Origin: an uncultured Bacteroidales bacterium | Lineage (GTDB): Bacteria; Bacteroidota; Bacteroidia; Bacteroidales; F082 | Length of the DNA stretch: 64,000 nucleotides | Assembly: GCA_946185535.1 (NCBI GenBank) | Contig: CAMHJX010000013.1 | Location: 38,525-102,524 of the forward strand | Direction: 5' to 3' | Shown: positions 1-9,627 of the stretch, piece by piece | Numbering within the stretch: position 1 is the stretch's first letter | Layout of the letters: the number at the start of each line of letters is the position of its first letter | Translations under genes and position numbers: made by a program | Notes under the pieces: generated by a model | Told to the model about the DNA's origin: nothing | The model's database searches: none | Seen by the model: only the letters and a program-made list of their open reading frames with translations

Positions 1-1
1 C

Positions 2-157
2 ATCGGTCTGACCTACCAAAGCGAAATGCCCAATCAGCCACAACTGCTTAAAGCCCAAAAGATAAACATCAACGGACAGAACGTGCGTTTCCTGTGCAAC
101 AACGGTTGCTCGGCGCAAGACATACTGGTCTCGGCCAACGACATCATCAAAAAATAA
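2..157 (+). CDS. 3' end of an unidentified gene (partial)
   Basis: An open frame runs in from the left edge and stops with TAA six bases before the next gene. The 51 visible residues include the stretch NGQNVRFLCNNGC and end in NDIIKK. No domain is recognisable. The short gap suggests it is co-transcribed with the lipoprotein gene that follows. The start and the bulk of the gene lie outside the window, so no function can be given. Confidence 0.6.
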   Translation: MGLTYQSEMPNQPQLLKAQKININGQNVRFLCNNGCSAQDILVSANDIIKK

Positions 158-163
158 CCAGCC

Positions 164-988
164 ATGAAGAAAACCATCACATATCTTTTGCTGCTCCTCT
201 TGACGGCGATGGTGGCCTGTTGCGACAACGAAAGCGGACAGGAAACGACAAGCCCGTACGATACAAATGCCGCGCTCAAACTATATTGCCAATATGCCGA
301 CAACGAGAACCTGACCGTGGCTTATCTCGGCGACTTTGAAATCAACGGCAACCCTATCGACGCTGTCATGATCCAAGCCGACAACGACCTCGACTGGCAA
401 GAGCTGAGCAAAGACTTCGACATATTTACAAAAATTGATTCATGCGTCGAACAAAACAACATATCCATGTGCCCCAACCGCGACGAACTTATCTCCTTAG
501 GCATTGGCATCGAGACCGACTTCCTGCAAGTACTCGGACTCGACAGCACTATCACACGCGACCAAATCACCGAAGAACACATCAATACATTCTCGAAGTA
601 CTTGTCCCTACAAATCAAGGACATCCTCAATAACTTCCAGGACTCCGACACCCTCATCCATGATGCCACCATCATCATTGGCGACGGCCCTGTGACCCCT
701 GCCAGCAACATGTCCATCGACGAATATATCAACACCGTGGCCGAAGTCCTCACCCAAAGCATCTTCGATGAATTCTTCACCAATCAAGACAGCCTCAACC
801 TCGCCCCCAACCCCATAGCTGAAAACAACGAATTGCTCGACAACGCCAAAAGCCACGGCCACAGCGGCTACGTTACCGCAGCCGACTACAAGAACCGCAC
901 CATGTGGCTCTTCTTCTATGATGACCAAAAGGAATGTAACGTCATCCTCACTCACATCAAAAACGACATCATCATCAAAGAAGAATAA
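164..988 (+). CDS. hypothetical lipoprotein, 274 aa
   Basis: The first 20 residues form a classical lipoprotein signal (MKK, a leucine-rich core, then VACC), so the mature protein is probably lipid-anchored in the envelope. The remaining 250 residues are acidic and rich in Asp, Asn and Ile, with no membrane segment and no catalytic motif I recognise. It follows the partial upstream gene by six bases and probably shares its transcript. A 377-base gap with a terminator-like hairpin separates it from the giant adhesin gene. Codon use matches the neighbours, so nothing suggests recent transfer. Confidence 0.8.
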   Translation: MKKTITYLLLLLLTAMVACCDNESGQETTSPYDTNAALKLYCQYADNENLTVAYLGDFEINGNPIDAVMIQADNDLDWQELSKDFDIFTKIDSCVEQNNISMCPNRDELISLGIGIETDFLQVLGLDSTITRDQITEEHINTFSKYLSLQIKDILNNFQDSDTLIHDATIIIGDGPVTPASNMSIDEYINTVAEVLTQSIFDEFFTNQDSLNLAPNPIAENNELLDNAKSHGHSGYVTAADYKNRTMWLFFYDDQKECNVILTHIKNDIIIKEE

Positions 989-1208
989 ACAAGAATAAAC
1001 AGAGAGACCGGGACTTCCACATTTTTCATGTTTTTATCACGTTAATAATGCTAGTTTGTCAGAGACAATTTCTTTTTTCGCAATGATTTTCCCCAAAACC
1101 ATTGCATGTGGAAGTTTTTCCATATGATGACGCCTCTTGAACCCCGAAGAAGCAATGAGAATGAGAAAGCTTAATAAATTGGTTAATTAATTCAGTGAAA
1201 GCGAAATG

Positions 1209-1236
1209 GGCGGCCTTCAAGGTCGCCTTTTTCTGT
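1209..1236 (+). terminator. Rho-independent terminator-like hairpin
   Basis: GGCGGCCTT and AAGGTCGCC can pair (one G-T wobble) around a very short loop and are followed directly by a T-rich tract. It lies 220 bases after the lipoprotein stop, so it may instead end a long 3' transcript or act in the leader of the adhesin gene. Confidence 0.55.
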
Positions 1237-1263
1237 TTTGTGGAATATTTTTCCAAAAAGGCA

Positions 1264-1291
1264 GTTATTTTTCCCCAGACTTTTGCACCTA
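1264..1291 (+). promoter_or_regulatory. bipartite upstream motif shared with gene at 9628
   Basis: GTTATTTTTCC, ten unconserved bases, then GCACCTA. The same two blocks with the same ten-base spacing occur at 9551-9578. Both copies precede genes for related T9SS cargo, 74 and 49 bases before the start codon. The first block resembles a weak Bacteroidetes -7 box. A shared promoter or activator site is inferred. Confidence 0.4.
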
Positions 1292-1365
1292 GACTCCTCA
1301 AAGGATGAAAAATGTCCTTGAGTTTTTATTTATTTTTCTATTAATTAACTAATTTTCAAAACTTT

Positions 1366-4300
1366 ATGCAAAAGAAAGCATTTTCTTTCGTTTTGACGCT
1401 CCTGCTCGCCTTCATGGGCATGGCGAGAGCTGATGTAGTGACCATCGGCGAAGGGACGAGCACGGGCTACGTGACCCCGTTCAACAGCCTTTGGGGCTAC
1501 TCATGCGTTGAGCAGATCTACACTGCCAACGAAATTGGGACTGCTGGAACCATCAACTCCATCAGTTTCAATCTGTCCTCTGGTTCGCAAACGAACCAAG
1601 TTGAGGTTTTTATGAAGAACGTGACAAGAAGCACGTTCTCAAGTACTTCGGATTACGAAGCCCTCACCGCTTCGGACATGGTGTATAGCGGCACCGTGAC
1701 GTTCAACGCCGGGTGGACCACGATCACGCTCGACACTCCGTTTGCGTATGACGGCAGCAGTAATCTGTTGATTGCCATGCACGAGTTCACCTCGGGCTAC
1801 AGCACAATCAACTTTTATTACACCTCGGCTGCGAACACGGTGGTGACGTTCCACAGCGACAGTGTAAACCCCGACCCTTACAATCTGGGTTCGTTCAGCG
1901 GTAGCTCCTACACCTCGTCCAACCGCGCCAACATCCAAATCGACATCACTCCTGGTGGTGCTGGCAACGGCGACAAACTGCACGTGCAGTTCATGGACGG
2001 TGAAAACGTGGTCATCGACTCGCTGAACATGGGCATCCGCCCGATTAACGCATGGATGGAACCTTTCGAGTTCACCATGTACAGCGAAGGCCCGACCTAT
2101 ACGGTGACCAACCTCGACTTCACCCCAAGCGATGGCATGTTCAGCGTCAGCGGTCAGGAATTGCCTTTCCAAGTGACCCGTTCACACGGTGTTGACCTTA
2201 CCATCAGCTCCAATGCCACACAAGCTGGCGTGGTTGAGCGTCAGTTTGTGGCCATCACCGAAGGCAATCGCGCCGCCCACATCTGGCCCATCGTGGTCGA
2301 GGTCTACAACCCCGCCGTTCCGGATGTGTGGGAGATGGCTTGCACCCAAGCCACCACGTTCCCCTTCGTGGAAGTGCCTGCAACAGCCCACAATACCACT
2401 CTGCACAACGACTACACCCTGCCTTTCCCCGAAATCGAGGAAGGTTATGATGCCGTCTACAAGCTCGTGTTCACGCAAGACCGTATGCTGAACGCCAGCG
2501 TCAGCAATGGCCAAAACGGCAAAGTGGCCCTCTACAAGGAAGGCTTTGAAGGCCAAGGCGGCCCCATGGCTACCAACAACTACACTGGCCCCCAAACCGC
2601 CACTGCCGAAGGCATCAGCTACGGCCCCGTCATCACCAACGCTGCCGTCGAAGCTGGCACCTATTATTTGGTGGCCTCTTCGACCACGCCTGACTTCCAG
2701 GTGACCATCGATGCCCAAGCCATGCCTTGCCCGACGGTTGAAGGTTTTGCTTTCAACCCGACGCCTGCCGACAATGCCGACGGCCTCGAGCCTGCCAGCG
2801 TCACGCTGCAATGGACGCTGCCCGCCTACACCACCGAGTGGCGCCTGGTGTTCGGAACGACCTACTATCCTGAAGCCGGTCATCCGCAAACCATCATCAC
2901 CGACTGGTCGAGCGAGCTGGCCAACAGCTACACCGTGACCAACCTTTGGAACAACACCAACTACTTCTGGAGGATAGAGATGCGCAACGACGGTTGCCCG
3001 CAAGGCGTGAGCAGCCCGATTTGGGGCTTCACCACCAACCTCAACCGCCCGCACGACCTGACCACCGTCGACCAAAACATCTTCGAGGACGAGCAAGTCG
3101 TGTTGAACTGGACGGCTGTCGTCGACCGTACTTTCCGTACCTATAACGTGTACCGCGACGGTCAGCTCATCGGCACCACCCAAGTGAACAACATCGGCAA
3201 CGCCACCTATACTGACGGTCCTCTGGCCTACAACATGAACGGCTACACCTACCATGTGACCGCCGTTTACGACGAAGGCGAAAGCGCCCCGTCGAACACC
3301 GTCACGGTGAACGTGAGCGGCTATACCAACACCACTGGCGTCAACGGTTACGTTTGGGAACAAGACGGTGAAACGGGCATCCAAGGTGCCTTGGTCACCC
3401 TGACCACTACCGACGAATTTGGCGACCCGCACACCTACACGGTCACTTCGGGTGCCAACGGTTACTACAGCAAGCAAATCTATGCTGGCACCGTGACCAA
3501 CGCCGTGGCCACTTTGGACGGCTACCAAGAGACTGTCACCGTCCACGAATTGCCCTTCACCGTGGCCCACAATGCTCAAGAGGACAACGTGAACTTCTTG
3601 ATGGACGAAAACTTCAACCCCGTTTGCTCAGTCATCGCCGAGTATTATCCCGACAGCCTCGACCCGAACAGCCCGTATGTGAAGGTTTCGTGGGGCTGCG
3701 GCCTGCCTGGTGAGGAAATCATCGAGCCTTTCGAGACTGGCGACTTCAGCCAATTCGATTGGCAAATCGATGCCAACTATCCTTGGAGCATCACCACCAC
3801 CAACCCGTATGAAGGCCAATACTGCATGAAGAGCGGCGGCGCTGGCGTGGCCAACGTCACCAGCAACATGACCGTTACGGTCGACATCCCCAGCGACGGC
3901 GAGATGAGCTTCTTCGGCAAGATCAGCTGCGAGCAGAACTGGGACTACGGCTACTTCTTCATCGACGGCCAACAGATGGGCAGCTACACTGGTGCCGGCA
4001 ACTGGGCCGAGCGCAAGTTCCCCATCACCGAAGGCACACACACCTTCCAATGGAGATACACGAAGGACGGTAGCGTCAACAGCAACGACGACTGCTTCTA
4101 CGTGGACTACATCAGCTTCTACCATCAACCCGCTCCCGTGGAACCCGGTTGGGTGTTCTACGACGACGGCGTGAACGTCGACGCCATCGGCCTGACCGCC
4201 GGCGGTTCGTTCTACTGGGGCGTGATGTTCCCCGCTGGCCAATATGCTGGCAACAGCCTGACCAAGGTGAGCATGTACGACTATGCCGCCCACACTGGTA

Positions 4301-7300
4301 ACATCATGGTTTACCAAGGTGGCGCCACCGCTCCTGGCACGTTGCTCTATCAACAGCCCTACACCTGCACCGGCAGCGAAGACTTCGTGGAATGGACGAT
4401 GAACACGCCTGTGGCCATCGATCCTACGCAGAACCTCTGGATTGTGATGAACAACAACGACGGCCAATATGTGGCTTCTTGCTGCGCCAACACGGGCGAC
4501 CCGAACGGTCGTTGGATCAGCATTGACGGCACGGCTTGGCAAGACCTCGTTGATGCAGGCCTTGATTACACCTTCATGCTCCGCGCCTACGTGGCCAACG
4601 GCGCCAAGGGTGAATACATCGCTTCTGTCAACAACTGGGATGCTGCTTCGCAAATGGTGAAGAAAGCCGCTCCCGTGAAGGGCGAAAGCCGCACGAGCCT
4701 CTTTGCCGTTTCGGGCAATACCACCAAGTACAACGTTGGTGTTCCCACCCGCAATGGCAACACCCGCAGCCTGGATCACTACAGAATCTATCGTACGCAC
4801 TGCTACAACGACGGTCCTTACACCGAAGAGAACACCGTGCTGCTGGCCACCAACTGGCCCAGCGACACCATCTACATCGACGTTGAATGGGCCGACCTGC
4901 CGGCTGGTATCTACAAGTGGGGTGTTGGCTGCGTCTATGCTGGCAACCGTGGCGAACTCGTCGAGTCACCCATCAGCTGGGGCGCTCCTCAAGCCATCAA
5001 CCACGTCAACGGCGACCGTACTGGCCTCGCCAAGCACAGCATTGAGCTGATGCCCGGTGCCAATGCCAACCACAACGCCAAGGCCATCGGCCAAGCCCTC
5101 CGTGGCGCCACTGCCTACGGCATGAACATCTTCGACGGTCTGGCTCTGCCTGTGGGTTACCTGAGCTTCGATATGGACAACATCAATGGCGCTTCGGTCA
5201 TCAACAGCCTCGCTGCCGTTGGCGGTTCGGCTTACGATGCCGCTACAGGTCACCTCTTTGTGAGCGATATTGAAAACAGTCTCCTCTACGAATTGGATCC
5301 TGCCACCGGTAACATCCTCAACCAAGTGGAGACCACCTACGGCCTGCTGACCATCGCCATGGATCCCACCACGGGCATCCTCTACGGCGAAGACGACTAC
5401 GGCTACCTGATGACGGTTGATCCTGCTACTGGCGAGACCACCGACATCGATGTCATGGGTGCAGCCATGACCAGCATCAGCTTTGATGGCAACGGACAAC
5501 TCTACGGCTTGGCCGTTGGAGCTCCCACTGCTTTCTACAGCATCGACAAGACCACGGCCGTCGAGACGCTGGTTGGCAACCTCAACCACGATTCCAACTA
5601 CGCCCAAAGCTTCGCCATCGACCCCGTCAATGGCAAGATGTACTGGGCTCAGTGCCTCAATCCTGACGACACGCACTTCTATGAAGTCGACATGACCACT
5701 TTAGTCCTGACCGAACTGGCCGCCAACATCGGCGAAGTGACTGGCCTGGTGATTCCTGCCTACACCGAACCTGGTCCTGGCCCGGAACCCACTCCTGGTA
5801 GCAACATCAACGAGCTGGCTCTGCCTCGCGAAAGCGAGACCATCTGGTCCAACTGCCTCGAAAAGGGCATGTACCTCGGCGAAGACATGGTTGACATCAA
5901 CGTGCTGCTCAACAGCGCCGACAGCCCAGAGGGCGTCAGCGTGAGCTTCACCAACCTCGACGAAAACGAACAAGCCGAACACCCGATGGATGCCATCGTC
6001 CTCGACGAGACTGGTTTCTACAGCTGGGATCTCTTCCGCAAGGGCGACTACATCGTCAACATCAACTTTGAGGGTTACTACCCGATCGTCGACACCGTGA
6101 GCATCTGGGAAGAGACTCACATGCGCTATGTGATGACCGAGATCATCTACGGTGTCGAAAACCTCTACGTGAGCCGCACTGGTTGGGCCATGTGGGATCC
6201 TCAGGGCGCTGCCCCGACTCCTCCTACCCCGCCCACACCTCCCACTCCTGGTGAAGACGCCGTGATCGTGCTGAACGTTCCTGCCGACATCTGGGGCGAC
6301 GGCTCTGGCTATCAGATGCTGCTCGATGCCGATGCCACGATGTTCACGCAACTTGATGCCGTCAGCTTCTTCAACGAAATTGGCAGCTTCAGCGATTTCG
6401 AATACACGATTCCTGCCGATGCCGACTATGGCCTCAACCCCGCCCACGTGGTGGTTGGAACCAGCGTCTCCATCACCGTGCCCGCTGGCACCTACGACTA
6501 CGCCATCATCAACCCTGACAAGGTCAGCACCATCTATTTCGCTTCCAACAACGGCAATGCCCCGAGCAAGGGCGACGATATGGTGTTTGAAGCCGGCAAG
6601 GCCTACACCTACACCGTTTACGAAAGCGGCACTGGCGATGCTGTCGACCTGACCGTCACCGACCGCGAAGGCAGAAGCATCAAGCCCGCCGCTCAGCACA
6701 ACGTTGCCAACGCTGCTGCTCGCGTGCGCGAAAATGTTGCCAACAACGATCGTCACCTCGAATATTATAAGGTGATGTGCGAGAGCCTCGACCACGAGCC
6801 CATCTTCAATGCCGACGTTCCTGCTTCGCAGCCTTTCTGCCAAGTGAACACCGCTGAACTGGTTGAAGGCGAACACTACCTCTGCAAGGTAGCTGCCGTC
6901 TACAGCACTGGCATGAGCGATTGGACCGAATGCATCTGGCAGTATGAAAGCTGCGAGAACTATGCTGGCACCCTCAACGGCGTGACCGTTGACGGCAATG
7001 TCATCAGTTGGGATTACCCGAACGGTAGCGGTCCTCAACCACCGGTTCCTCCGGTCCCGGGCGACAATGCCGAAATCGTCTTGAACGTGCCCACCGACAT
7101 CTGGGGCGACGGCTCTGGCTATCAGATGCTGCTCGATGCCGATGCTTCGATGTACACGCAACTTGAAGCCGCCCAGTACTTCAACGACCTCGGCAGCTTC
7201 GAAGGCTTCGAATACACGATTCCTGAAAACGCCGACTACGGCATCAACCCTGCCAACGTGGTGGTTGGAGCCAGCGTCACCATCACCGTGCCCGCTGGCA

Positions 7301-9450
7301 CCTACGACTACGCCATCATCAACCCCGACAAGGTCAGCACCATCTGGTTTGCTGGCGCCGGCAACGTTGAGAGCAAGGGCGACGATATGGTCTACGAAGG
7401 TGGCAAACGTTACACCTACACTGTTTCCGCCAGCGGCACTGGCGACGCTGTCAACCTGACCGTCACCGACCGCAACGGCAGAACGTATCAGCCCACCTTC
7501 CAACACGTGGCCACGGGTCAAGTGGTGCGTCATTCTGACAACATCGCTTCCAGCCGCGAGGGTCAGTGGTACTACTACGACAATGGCAACAACATGGATG
7601 CCATCGGTCTGAGCAGCGGCACTGCCAACTTCTCATGGGGTATCATGTTCCCTGCCGGCAGCTACACTAGCGGCAGCCTGACCAAGGTTGGCTACTACGA
7701 CTATGTGGCCCACACGGGTAACATCCACATCTACCAAGGCGGCACGGGCAACAGCACTCCTGGCGCTGAGGTCTACGCGCAGCCTTACGCAGTGAACGGC
7801 ACCGAGACCTACATCGAGATCGCCTTGACCGCTCCTGTGGCCGTCGACGCCACGCAAGCTCTGTGGGTGGTGATGGAAAGCACGACTCCTGGCTACACCG
7901 CAGCCATCGACGACAGCGGCATGACCAACCCGAATGGTGGCCTCGTCTCGACCGACGGTGTCAGCTTCTCGCCCATCGACGTCGTCTCTGGCGGTGGCAT
8001 CACGGGCAACTGGAACCTCCGTGCCTACATCGAGGACGGCGCTCCTGTGCCTCCTGTTCCGGCTGGCAACGTCCTCGGCGCCATGATCTTCGCCGATGGC
8101 GAATGGGAAGCCTTCGTCGAGTACCCGACCAACAGCTACGTCTACGAAGGCGATGCCGAAAATGTTTGCGTCCGCATGGTCTATGACGGCACGGCCGAAC
8201 TGCCCGACAACAACTTCTACTATGCCATGAGCTGCGAAGAGTGCGAAGCCGCCCTGATGTGCGAAAGCGAAATCATGATCCACGGCGAAGCCATGACCGA
8301 CACCGACCAAGCCAGAGTGTGGTGGGGCGAGCGTGCCGAAGGCTGGCTGACCTACCTGCCTGAAGAGTTTACTCCCGAAGGTGCAGTCGCCTTAGGCGAT
8401 CCTAACGGTGGTGGACTGCCGTTCTACGGCGGTTGCATGTATCCCACTTCGGTGCTGACAGAATACATCGGCAGCAACCTTGACCAGATTGCTTATCTCG
8501 ACATGGCTGATCCTGAGACCACAGGAAATCTGCAAGTGCACATTTACCTCGGAGGTGACCAGGATCCTGAAACATGGATGACCAGCCAATCCTTCACAGT
8601 CACTGGTAACGAGTATGGCATGCAAACTGTCAACCTTGATCACCCGATCCATATTGATGGCGACAAGAACTTGTGGGTCATGTTCTACACCGATCCTGCA
8701 CAGCAAGGTGCTCCTTTGCCATTCGTCAACGACCTTGGCGATGCCAACACTCGTTGGGTCGGCATTATGGGTTCGTGGATGGACTTCGCAAGCATGGGTG
8801 CCAACTATAGCTTCGTCCAGATGATCCACTTCGGTGGCAACAAGTCGGCTGGCCTGACATTGAACGATGGCATTGCCGTTAACCCCGGCACCGGTGTCAA
8901 CATTAGCGACATCAACGTCAACGTCATCAATGTCAATGCTGGCTCGCTCCATACGAACGTCATGTATGACTTCGCGCCTGTCCAGTACAACGTGTACCGT
9001 TCTGCCGACAACACCAGCTACGAGCTCATCGCTTCGGTGCCTTACGTTGAAGGCCAGACCTACTACGAGTACGTCGACACGCCCGAAACGAGCGACGACT
9101 ACTACTACCAGGTCCGCACGGTCTACGAAGACGGTTGCGAATCCACGCCGGCCCTCAACGCCGACGACGAGACGCAGAACTACGTCCTCGTGGCTGTCAA
9201 CGTCGGTATCGGTGAGAATAGCGACAATGTCGCCCTCTTCCCAAACCCGACCAACGGCAACGTGACCATCCAAGCCGCTGGCATGAGCCACATCACCGTG
9301 ACGAGTGTCCTCGGCCAAGTGGTTTACGACACCGATGTCAATGCTGACGAAATGGTCATCAACATGGGCCAATTCAACGCTGGCATGTACATGGTTCGCA
9401 TCAACACCGAAAATGGTGTGGTTGTGAAGCGCGTCACTGTCATGCAATAA
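1366..9450 (+). CDS. giant multidomain T9SS-sorted surface adhesin, gingipain/haemagglutinin-like
   Basis: The 2694-residue product has a signal peptide (about 1-22) and a type A T9SS C-terminal domain (about 2619-2694, FPNPTNG...GMYMVRI...KRVTV), so it should be exported through the type IX system to the cell surface. Between them lie: a beta-sandwich module (about 30-195), fibronectin III-like domains (about 455-645), a carboxypeptidase regulatory-like domain (about 650-745), a cleaved-adhesin/anchor-J-like domain (about 785-922), a beta-propeller-like stretch (about 1250-1465) and two DUF2436 domains (about 1631-1772 and 1901-2039; key residues IWGDGSGYQMLLDAD). DUF2436 is known from Porphyromonas gingipain and haemagglutinin adhesins. 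Three further copies of the WG.MFPAG...GNI..YQGG module sit at about 925-1080, 2066-2224 and 2342-2495. Proline-rich linkers separate the blocks. No protease domain is visible, so an adhesin or haem/host-binding role is inferred. Confidence 0.85.
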   Translation: MQKKAFSFVLTLLLAFMGMARADVVTIGEGTSTGYVTPFNSLWGYSCVEQIYTANEIGTAGTINSISFNLSSGSQTNQVEVFMKNVTRSTFSSTSDYEALTASDMVYSGTVTFNAGWTTITLDTPFAYDGSSNLLIAMHEFTSGYSTINFYYTSAANTVVTFHSDSVNPDPYNLGSFSGSSYTSSNRANIQIDITPGGAGNGDKLHVQFMDGENVVIDSLNMGIRPINAWMEPFEFTMYSEGPTYTVTNLDFTPSDGMFSVSGQELPFQVTRSHGVDLTISSNATQAGVVERQFVAITEGNRAAHIWPIVVEVYNPAVPDVWEMACTQATTFPFVEVPATAHNTTLHNDYTLPFPEIEEGYDAVYKLVFTQDRMLNASVSNGQNGKVALYKEGFEGQGGPMATNNYTGPQTATAEGISYGPVITNAAVEAGTYYLVASSTTPDFQVTIDAQAMPCPTVEGFAFNPTPADNADGLEPASVTLQWTLPAYTTEWRLVFGTTYYPEAGHPQTIITDWSSELANSYTVTNLWNNTNYFWRIEMRNDGCPQGVSSPIWGFTTNLNRPHDLTTVDQNIFEDEQVVLNWTAVVDRTFRTYNVYRDGQLIGTTQVNNIGNATYTDGPLAYNMNGYTYHVTAVYDEGESAPSNTVTVNVSGYTNTTGVNGYVWEQDGETGIQGALVTLTTTDEFGDPHTYTVTSGANGYYSKQIYAGTVTNAVATLDGYQETVTVHELPFTVAHNAQEDNVNFLMDENFNPVCSVIAEYYPDSLDPNSPYVKVSWGCGLPGEEIIEPFETGDFSQFDWQIDANYPWSITTTNPYEGQYCMKSGGAGVANVTSNMTVTVDIPSDGEMSFFGKISCEQNWDYGYFFIDGQQMGSYTGAGNWAERKFPITEGTHTFQWRYTKDGSVNSNDDCFYVDYISFYHQPAPVEPGWVFYDDGVNVDAIGLTAGGSFYWGVMFPAGQYAGNSLTKVSMYDYAAHTGNIMVYQGGATAPGTLLYQQPYTCTGSEDFVEWTMNTPVAIDPTQNLWIVMNNNDGQYVASCCANTGDPNGRWISIDGTAWQDLVDAGLDYTFMLRAYVANGAKGEYIASVNNWDAASQMVKKAAPVKGESRTSLFAVSGNTTKYNVGVPTRNGNTRSLDHYRIYRTHCYNDGPYTEENTVLLATNWPSDTIYIDVEWADLPAGIYKWGVGCVYAGNRGELVESPISWGAPQAINHVNGDRTGLAKHSIELMPGANANHNAKAIGQALRGATAYGMNIFDGLALPVGYLSFDMDNINGASVINSLAAVGGSAYDAATGHLFVSDIENSLLYELDPATGNILNQVETTYGLLTIAMDPTTGILYGEDDYGYLMTVDPATGETTDIDVMGAAMTSISFDGNGQLYGLAVGAPTAFYSIDKTTAVETLVGNLNHDSNYAQSFAIDPVNGKMYWAQCLNPDDTHFYEVDMTTLVLTELAANIGEVTGLVIPAYTEPGPGPEPTPGSNINELALPRESETIWSNCLEKGMYLGEDMVDINVLLNSADSPEGVSVSFTNLDENEQAEHPMDAIVLDETGFYSWDLFRKGDYIVNINFEGYYPIVDTVSIWEETHMRYVMTEIIYGVENLYVSRTGWAMWDPQGAAPTPPTPPTPPTPGEDAVIVLNVPADIWGDGSGYQMLLDADATMFTQLDAVSFFNEIGSFSDFEYTIPADADYGLNPAHVVVGTSVSITVPAGTYDYAIINPDKVSTIYFASNNGNAPSKGDDMVFEAGKAYTYTVYESGTGDAVDLTVTDREGRSIKPAAQHNVANAAARVRENVANNDRHLEYYKVMCESLDHEPIFNADVPASQPFCQVNTAELVEGEHYLCKVAAVYSTGMSDWTECIWQYESCENYAGTLNGVTVDGNVISWDYPNGSGPQPPVPPVPGDNAEIVLNVPTDIWGDGSGYQMLLDADASMYTQLEAAQYFNDLGSFEGFEYTIPENADYGINPANVVVGASVTITVPAGTYDYAIINPDKVSTIWFAGAGNVESKGDDMVYEGGKRYTYTVSASGTGDAVNLTVTDRNGRTYQPTFQHVATGQVVRHSDNIASSREGQWYYYDNGNNMDAIGLSSGTANFSWGIMFPAGSYTSGSLTKVGYYDYVAHTGNIHIYQGGTGNSTPGAEVYAQPYAVNGTETYIEIALTAPVAVDATQALWVVMESTTPGYTAAIDDSGMTNPNGGLVSTDGVSFSPIDVVSGGGITGNWNLRAYIEDGAPVPPVPAGNVLGAMIFADGEWEAFVEYPTNSYVYEGDAENVCVRMVYDGTAELPDNNFYYAMSCEECEAALMCESEIMIHGEAMTDTDQARVWWGERAEGWLTYLPEEFTPEGAVALGDPNGGGLPFYGGCMYPTSVLTEYIGSNLDQIAYLDMADPETTGNLQVHIYLGGDQDPETWMTSQSFTVTGNEYGMQTVNLDHPIHIDGDKNLWVMFYTDPAQQGAPLPFVNDLGDANTRWVGIMGSWMDFASMGANYSFVQMIHFGGNKSAGLTLNDGIAVNPGTGVNISDINVNVINVNAGSLHTNVMYDFAPVQYNVYRSADNTSYELIASVPYVEGQTYYEYVDTPETSDDYYYQVRTVYEDGCESTPALNADDETQNYVLVAVNVGIGENSDNVALFPNPTNGNVTIQAAGMSHITVTSVLGQVVYDTDVNADEMVINMGQFNAGMYMVRINTENGVVVKRVTVMQ
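6256..6680 (+). repeat. intragenic direct repeat, copy 1 (DUF2436)
   Basis: This stretch is a near-identical copy of 7066-7490, offset by exactly 810 bases (270 codons). Long runs are identical at the DNA level, for example around 6286-6335 and 6451-6535. This points to recent duplication or ongoing gene conversion. Confidence 0.85.
7066..7490 (+). repeat. intragenic direct repeat, copy 2 (DUF2436)
   Basis: Second copy of the DUF2436-encoding repeat, in frame and 810 bases from the first. It follows a proline/valine-rich linker. It differs mainly near 7150-7230 and 7350-7420. Confidence 0.85.
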
Positions 9451-9497
9451 TTAGGCTTGTAGGGCTGTCGTACCACGGCAGCCATCAAACCGAAAAG

Positions 9498-9530
9498 AAG
9501 AGGCAATCCGCACGGGTTGCCTCTTTTTTT
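9498..9530 (+). terminator. Rho-independent terminator of the giant adhesin gene
   Basis: GAGGCAATCC and GGGTTGCCTC form a ten-pair stem around GCAC, followed by seven T. It lies 50 bases after the stop codon. Confidence 0.9.
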
Positions 9531-9550
9531 GATTATTTTCCCACGATTTC

Positions 9551-9578
9551 GTTATTTTTCCGCCATTCCACGCACCTA
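9551..9578 (+). promoter_or_regulatory. second copy of the shared bipartite upstream motif
   Basis: GTTATTTTTCC, ten bases, GCACCTA: the same blocks and spacing as at 1264-1291. It lies after the terminator of the preceding gene and 49 bases before the start of the module paralogue, a reasonable promoter position. Confidence 0.4.
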
Positions 9579-9627
9579 AATAAAACATAAAACAAAACGT
9601 TTTACCAATAATTAAACCAAAAGCACT

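Larger units (their letters stand above)
989..1365 (+). other. intergenic region ahead of the giant adhesin gene
   Basis: No convincing gene is seen. The region holds a pair of 10-base inverted repeats (ACTTCCACAT at 1013-1022 and its complement at 1106-1115), a terminator-like hairpin at 1209-1236 and a bipartite motif at 1264-1291 that recurs upstream of the paralogous gene at 9628. A minus-strand open frame at 1059-1301 has no homologue-like features and is not called. Confidence 0.5.

Noticed and set aside
1059-1301. 80-codon minus-strand frame ahead of the giant adhesin
   Set aside because: It covers a terminator hairpin, lacks upstream signals and has no recognisable sequence features.
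2182-7533. Long minus-strand open frames (up to 610 codons) inside the giant adhesin gene
   Set aside because: They are antisense shadows caused by GC-biased third positions and repeats; the plus strand has signal peptide, domains and sorting signal, and the antisense products show only low-complexity Val/Gly/His-rich sequence.
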